Assembly (NCBI GenBank): GCA_018697195.1
Contig: CM031857.1
Span: forward strand, 97,783,674 to 97,847,673
Direction of reading: 5' to 3'
DNA: 64,000 nt
Source: Certhia americana
Taxonomy: Eukaryota; Chordata; Aves; Passeriformes; Certhiidae
A model generated the notes under the pieces. That model ran no database searches and had not been told where the DNA came from. It was given only the letters and a program-made list of their open reading frames with translations. A program made the position numbers and the translations under genes. Positions 59,401 to 64,000 of the stretch are shown here, one piece after another. Within the stretch, counting starts at the first letter, position 1, and each line of letters begins with the position of its first letter.

Positions 59401-61061
59401 GATGCTGCTGGATTAAGAGAGCAAAACTTTTTGCATCTGTTGTTCCCAGTTTTGTAAGTAGTTGTATTTTAAAAGGATGAGGTTTGGCTGATGTTACATT
59501 TTGACATTGGTCGGAGACTCACCATTTACCAAAAGCTTAAACAATTCAATTTGCCAGTGAATTTTATCCACCTGTTTCTGATGTTTGCTTCCATATCTGC
59601 GACATAACCTCCTTGTTTAGATTTGGCACACGGGGCTGATTGGAAAAGCTGTCATTTTTAGCACAGGGCTGTAAAACTGAATGAGTTTATCTTTGGATAA
59701 AGGACAAGCAAATAATATTCTGCCAGATGAGCAGGTAGCCAAAAAACAGATGACCAAACTGATAGCAAAGGACATTGCCTGAAAAAGGGCACTAGTACTT
59801 ATAAAAGGAAAAATATTATTTTACAAGCAGCCTTTCTTTGATTACCAGAGAAAGACAGATGTAACATGGCTGCAGGGACCAGAAGAGATGGGGCTTCAGC
59901 AAAACCTTGGAGTTTCTGTGACCACCAAACATATCCAAAAAAGTGATGGAAAAACTGAGGCAGTGATTCGGATGTTGCTATTTTTTAAGTTTCGTTTTCT
60001 GTATAACTTTGTTTCATGTACTGACTGAATAATGGGATTTTTTTCTTTTTAGACAAAAGTTGTCAAAATTTTATGTGCTTCTAATTCTGTGGATCCCTGA
60101 AAAATGAAACAATAAACCAGTACATCTGTAAAGGTAGCTGCATGTACCAGAAACTTGGGAAGTATTTAAGTGGGAATATGGAGGAAATTAGGCTGTGAAA
60201 TGAAGCTGCTCATGATTATTGTTATCCTCCCAGGTAAGGGTGTGCACATTACTACATGACAATGTCTAAGCCTGTGGGCAGCCACTGCAGTGGTCATGTG
60301 AAGTTGGGTAGTTATTTAGGAAATAAAAAAATAGGATTAGTATTAGTAGTTGTAGTAATAGTATTATTATTAGTAGCATTACTATAATTGTTTCTTTTTT
60401 TTTTTAATAGTTTGACAAATAGTCAAAGCACTGTTGCTGCAGGAATGAATACACATTTGACGTGGTTTTCTGCAGGGCTGGTGGCAAGGAAGACAAGTCT
60501 GGTAGCAATCTGAAGGGCCTGTGGTTTAGGTCTGCCATTATTAGCCCAGATTCATAAAGGTTTGAGGATCCCTAAATGGGGGTGAGTAATTTCACATATT
60601 AAACCCTAAATTTTGATCCTTACTTGCTATTCCTTAAACTAGTTATTTAGACATACAGATTTTCATACTTCTGTTCACCAACTATTAAATATTTTGTTTC
60701 TGTGCACACAAATAGCTGTTAGAGCAGTGGTTAGAAACCAAGCCTCTACACTTCTGATGAAGTTACCATGTCACTGGTTAAAAAATTAGGCAGCTTCTCT
60801 AGTCCACTGATCTTTTTAATCACTTTTTGCCCAGGAATATGACTGCAACAGGAAGGGAGAGTAACATCCTGAGCATAAAGCCTGCAGCGGGATAGTTGGG
60901 ATAGCAAGACCTGTACACAATTTAGTAATTTGGCTAAAATGGAAGCCTCCTGCTTCCCTCTCACACAGGCAATGACTTTTCCCTGTGTTACATGGGCCTG
61001 AGTACAATATACAGCTGCAGTGCAAGAGAGAACTCCAGGCTAGAAGTTCCAACCTGATGCT

Positions 61062-61302
61062 AATCACAAAATCCTTGAGGCTGGAAAAGACCTTTAAGAT
61101 CAAGGCAAGCCGTAAGCCTAGCACTGCCTAGTCCACCATAAACCCTGTCCCTGAGTGCCACATCTACACTTTTTTTTCCATATCTTCAGGGCTGGTGACT
61201 CAACCACTCCCCTGGGCAGACTGTTCTGGGGCTTGACAAACCTTTTAGTGAAGCAATTTTTCCTCATATCCAATCTAAATGCCCCCTGGCATGACTTGAA
61301 GC
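61062..61302 (-). mobile_element. CR1 fragment, antisense
   Basis: Read on the minus strand this is the 3' part of a second CR1 subfamily. It shows the AATCACA tail complement, GGCTGGAAAAGACC, the GTGCCACATCTACAC block, TCCCCTGGGCAG and ATCCAATCTAAA. A degraded continuation to about 61370 is possible. It is diverged and without coding capacity. Confidence 0.85.
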
Positions 61303-62127
61303 TAATTTAACTGTGATTCAGGTGTGGCCACACAAGTGGTGGGCTCTCAGACAGGTACCTCTCCGAGGTGTCTCTCAGCAAGCCCTGGAGCATCCTTGCT
61401 CTCAGCTCTGCCTGTTACAAATCCAGTAGAGGTGGCACTCAGCAGCCAGGCACCAGAAAGGCAGACACTGCAATGGCTGCTGCTACAAAACTGGAATCCC
61501 TTAAGACATCTAACCCATGGGTCTCTGCCTTACAGTGCAGATAATAGTGTAGAAGGGATGCTAAAAATCAGCAAGTTACTTGGGCAATGCAGTAGCAGAA
61601 GGAAGGTGAGGATGGCAGGCCTCTCTACAACTGCATTTGGCTTGCTTTTCATTCTTCACAGCAATGGGACAACTGTACAGTGGGACAGAACGTTTCCCCA
61701 TTTCGAGGATGCCACATTTTCCAGTGCAGATTTGTGTTGTTTTCCTCCTTGCTTCTCTTGTTCAGTGTCTTCTGTGTGCTCTGTGGACCATGCAGATTTG
61801 CCTGTGGGATGTCCATGCTCACCTTCCTCCTGCTGGTGGGGAAGGAGTGTAGGCTGCAGAGGAGCCACAGAGGAGTGGGGCTGCCAATGAACATTTTTGA
61901 AGCAGAGGTTATGAATGTTGGCCTTTTGTGTGTTTTCTGGAAATGAGACTCCCAGTTCACCACAGCATTAGCAGGTCACAAGCTGCTAATAGACTTGGTG
62001 CACTCTTGCTTCTGCACAGCAGGAGCTCCTGCACAATGAACCTCATTTCTGCAAACCTCTATAAAGATTTGGTTGTATGTTTTGAAATGTGCTTAATTTT
62101 GTAATAACTATAATCTTATAACTTTAT

Positions 62128-62179
62128 TCCAAAATATGTTATAGAAGGTGTTTTCCAAAATATGTTATAGAAGTTGTTT
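62128..62179 (+). repeat. 26-bp tandem duplication
   Basis: Two adjacent copies of a 26-bp unit starting TCCAAAATATGTTATAGAAG differ at one base. It is a simple local duplication in intergenic DNA. Confidence 0.95.
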
Positions 62180-63441
62180 GACCACTAGCTAGCTGTTTGA
62201 AGTACAGCTTTAATGACTGAGCTGTTGCTGAAATTACAGTTTCACTTTCAATGATAAAGGACTGGATCTGCCAGCCTGAGTGATTTCATGTGCTTTTTTG
62301 GTCTACAGCTCTTAGTAGATTTCAAAATCACCATTTTGATAAAATGTCTCAAGGAAAATTTTTTTTATTGCTGATTTATTTTTCATATTTTGTTTTTCTC
62401 TGGTGATTATAGCAAATCTAACTGGTTTCAATTTAATTAAAGTATCTTAACTTGGCAGGGCAACATAATCGTAAAATATAGGAGTTTTCAAATAATAAAA
62501 AATGCACATGCTTATTGTGAAAAAAAATCTTATCTATTTCAAGTGAAATGACAGGCTTTTCTCATATATTTAGCCTGAGTTTTAAATCACTAACTAAGGG
62601 CTAGCTATATTGCATAATTAAGCAAATCCTAGAAGATTCCAATTATTTTACTGGAACTTGAAATATATCTCATGCTTTCTAAAATGTTTTCTCAATATAT
62701 TGGTTTCTTCTAAAATAGCAACTGGGAGTAGAGAGCAGTGAACCCATATTAAATCTGAGTTGAATTATGTTCTTCAGAGATGTACTGCATTATTTTTCAA
62801 TGATGCATTCATGGCAACACTATAATATCACCAGAACTACTGTATCGTGTTGTTCTAGGACTTTCTGTGTTTTATGAAGTCACTGCCGCTCAGTCTAAGT
62901 GCATCACTCTTTTAATTGATCTCCATATAAAAGCTGTCCATATTTTTAGAGCTGCAGCCATAAGCACCCTCATATAGAAGCAAAATTATCTCCTTTTCTG
63001 ATTTTTTTGCCAGAACCTCTTGTAAAGAGTGAACACGGAGTCAGCAGAAACTCCATCAAATGATGATGTCTTTGCCCTCTCAGTGGGGGATGTGCTTGAG
63101 AGTGAGAGAAGATTTTCAAAAGGTTTCATGCTACGTCAGTGTCTGAAAGTTCAGGTTCACGGAAGCATTTCTCATTGGTCTAGAAATCTTGGACAATCTC
63201 TTTGTTTTATCTGCTAGATGATCTCCAGCCCTGCTGAAACATCCTGAGCATAAGGTAGTTAGATATTCTAGTTCTGAACTCTAAAGATGAGGTCTCCAAG
63301 AAGTACCAGATAATGAAAGAGAAGTAATTTTATCTTTGGAAATGAAGAGGTTTTTTGGGTTTCTTTCAAAGTTCCAGTATTTTTCAAGCTTTGAGTACCA
63401 AGTGCTCTATTTTATATATCACACTTCTTTACTGCAAGTAT

Positions 63442-63614
63442 GACCAAGCACTGGAGCAGGTTGCCCAGAGAGGTTTTGGAAACTCCCTCACTAGAGATAT
63501 TCCAGAACCATCCAGATGCATTCTGTGCTCTGGGACGATCCTGCTCAAGCAGGGAGGTTGGACCTGATGACCCACTGTGATCCTTTCTAACCTGACCAAT
63601 TCTGTGATTTGTGA
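63442..63614 (+). mobile_element. CR1 3'-end fragment
   Basis: Sense-strand CR1 3' region: GCACTGGAGCAGG, TTGCCCAGAGAGG, GAGATATTCCAGA, GGAGGTTGGACCTGATGA and the terminal ATTCTGTGATTTGTGA tail. The 5' end is truncated and there is no ORF. Confidence 0.9.
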
Positions 63615-64000
63615 CTTATAATGATTGCTCAGTGTCATAAATATATTGAGCAACTCAGTTGAGCAAGGCAGAGCCATCTCAGGTTCCTAAAATAATGACA
63701 TAAAAACAATTTCATGTGCTGGATATTTTGAGGGGGTTGTTTGGTTAGTTTGACATAAAACAAGTTCAAAGATTGCAAAGAATAAGTGGTCAAACTTCAG
63801 CAGGAATTTAAATGTAACAGAAATCTGTCTGTGCTTCCTCAGTGACACTTCAGCTGGGACACTGCAGCTGCATGCAAATATCAAATAGCTTCTTAGAGTG
63901 AGTTGTGAAAAACTGGCCAGAAAAAACAGTAGACTGGCACTGGTAGGTTTGATCTTTAAATTCTTGCTTTTCAAAATAGTGCTGAATCTAGAGGACCATC

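Larger units (their letters stand above)
48166..64000. other. Downstream intergenic region
   Basis: AT-rich DNA with two CR1 fragments (61062-61302 and 63442-63614), the tandem duplication at 62128, TAG/TAT trinucleotide sequence near 60337-60385 and the candidate exon at 53270. A 188-codon + frame at 61324-61890 follows the first CR1 fragment but is not recognisable. No RNA gene was seen. Confidence 0.75.

Noticed and set aside
61324..61890. 188-codon + frame beside a CR1 fragment
   Set aside because: No recognisable protein, with overlapping frames on both strands; probably chance or old repeat-derived sequence.

Overview
The window looks like a piece of an avian autosome or macrochromosome-type locus. 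The base composition is AT-rich, the recognisable interspersed repeats are CR1 LINE fragments (the dominant bird retroposon), and the one clear gene is compact for a vertebrate. I cannot name the species from the sequence alone.

The one gene I can prove is MSL3 (male-specific lethal 3 homologue), complete on the + strand. Thirteen coding exons run from the start codon at 27922 to the stop at 47354, and joined in phase they encode 523 residues, close to the mammalian length. It has an N-terminal chromodomain with an intact aromatic cage (Y30, F55, W58, W62) and a split C-terminal MRG domain. MSL3 is a subunit of the MSL complex, which places H4K16 acetylation through KAT8/MOF. In human the gene lies on Xp22 between ARHGAP6 and FRMPD4; no exon of either neighbour was recognised here.

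Layout: 1-24.2 kb is AT-rich intergenic DNA holding simple repeats, one CR1 copy (12.07-13.21 kb) interrupted by an LTR-like insert, and one CR1 tail (22.88-22.98 kb). 24.24-25.2 kb is a small CpG-rich block with a ZNF143-type promoter motif, which may be the start of an unannotated transcript. 27.24-28.66 kb is the MSL3 CpG island. It contains the most striking element of the window: 36 perfect-length hexamers of GGGTRC (27504-27719), about 200 bp before the start codon. The array is G-quadruplex-prone and has a CpG at every unit. 27.9-47.4 kb is MSL3, with a 9.3-kb last intron. 47.36-48.16 kb is its 3' UTR with three AATAAA signals. 48.2-64 kb is intergenic DNA with two CR1 fragments and one candidate orphan exon (53270-53425).

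No tRNA, rRNA, CRISPR or protein-coding gene other than MSL3 was found. Most open frames in the window are short chance frames or result from GC-rich or simple-repeat sequence.
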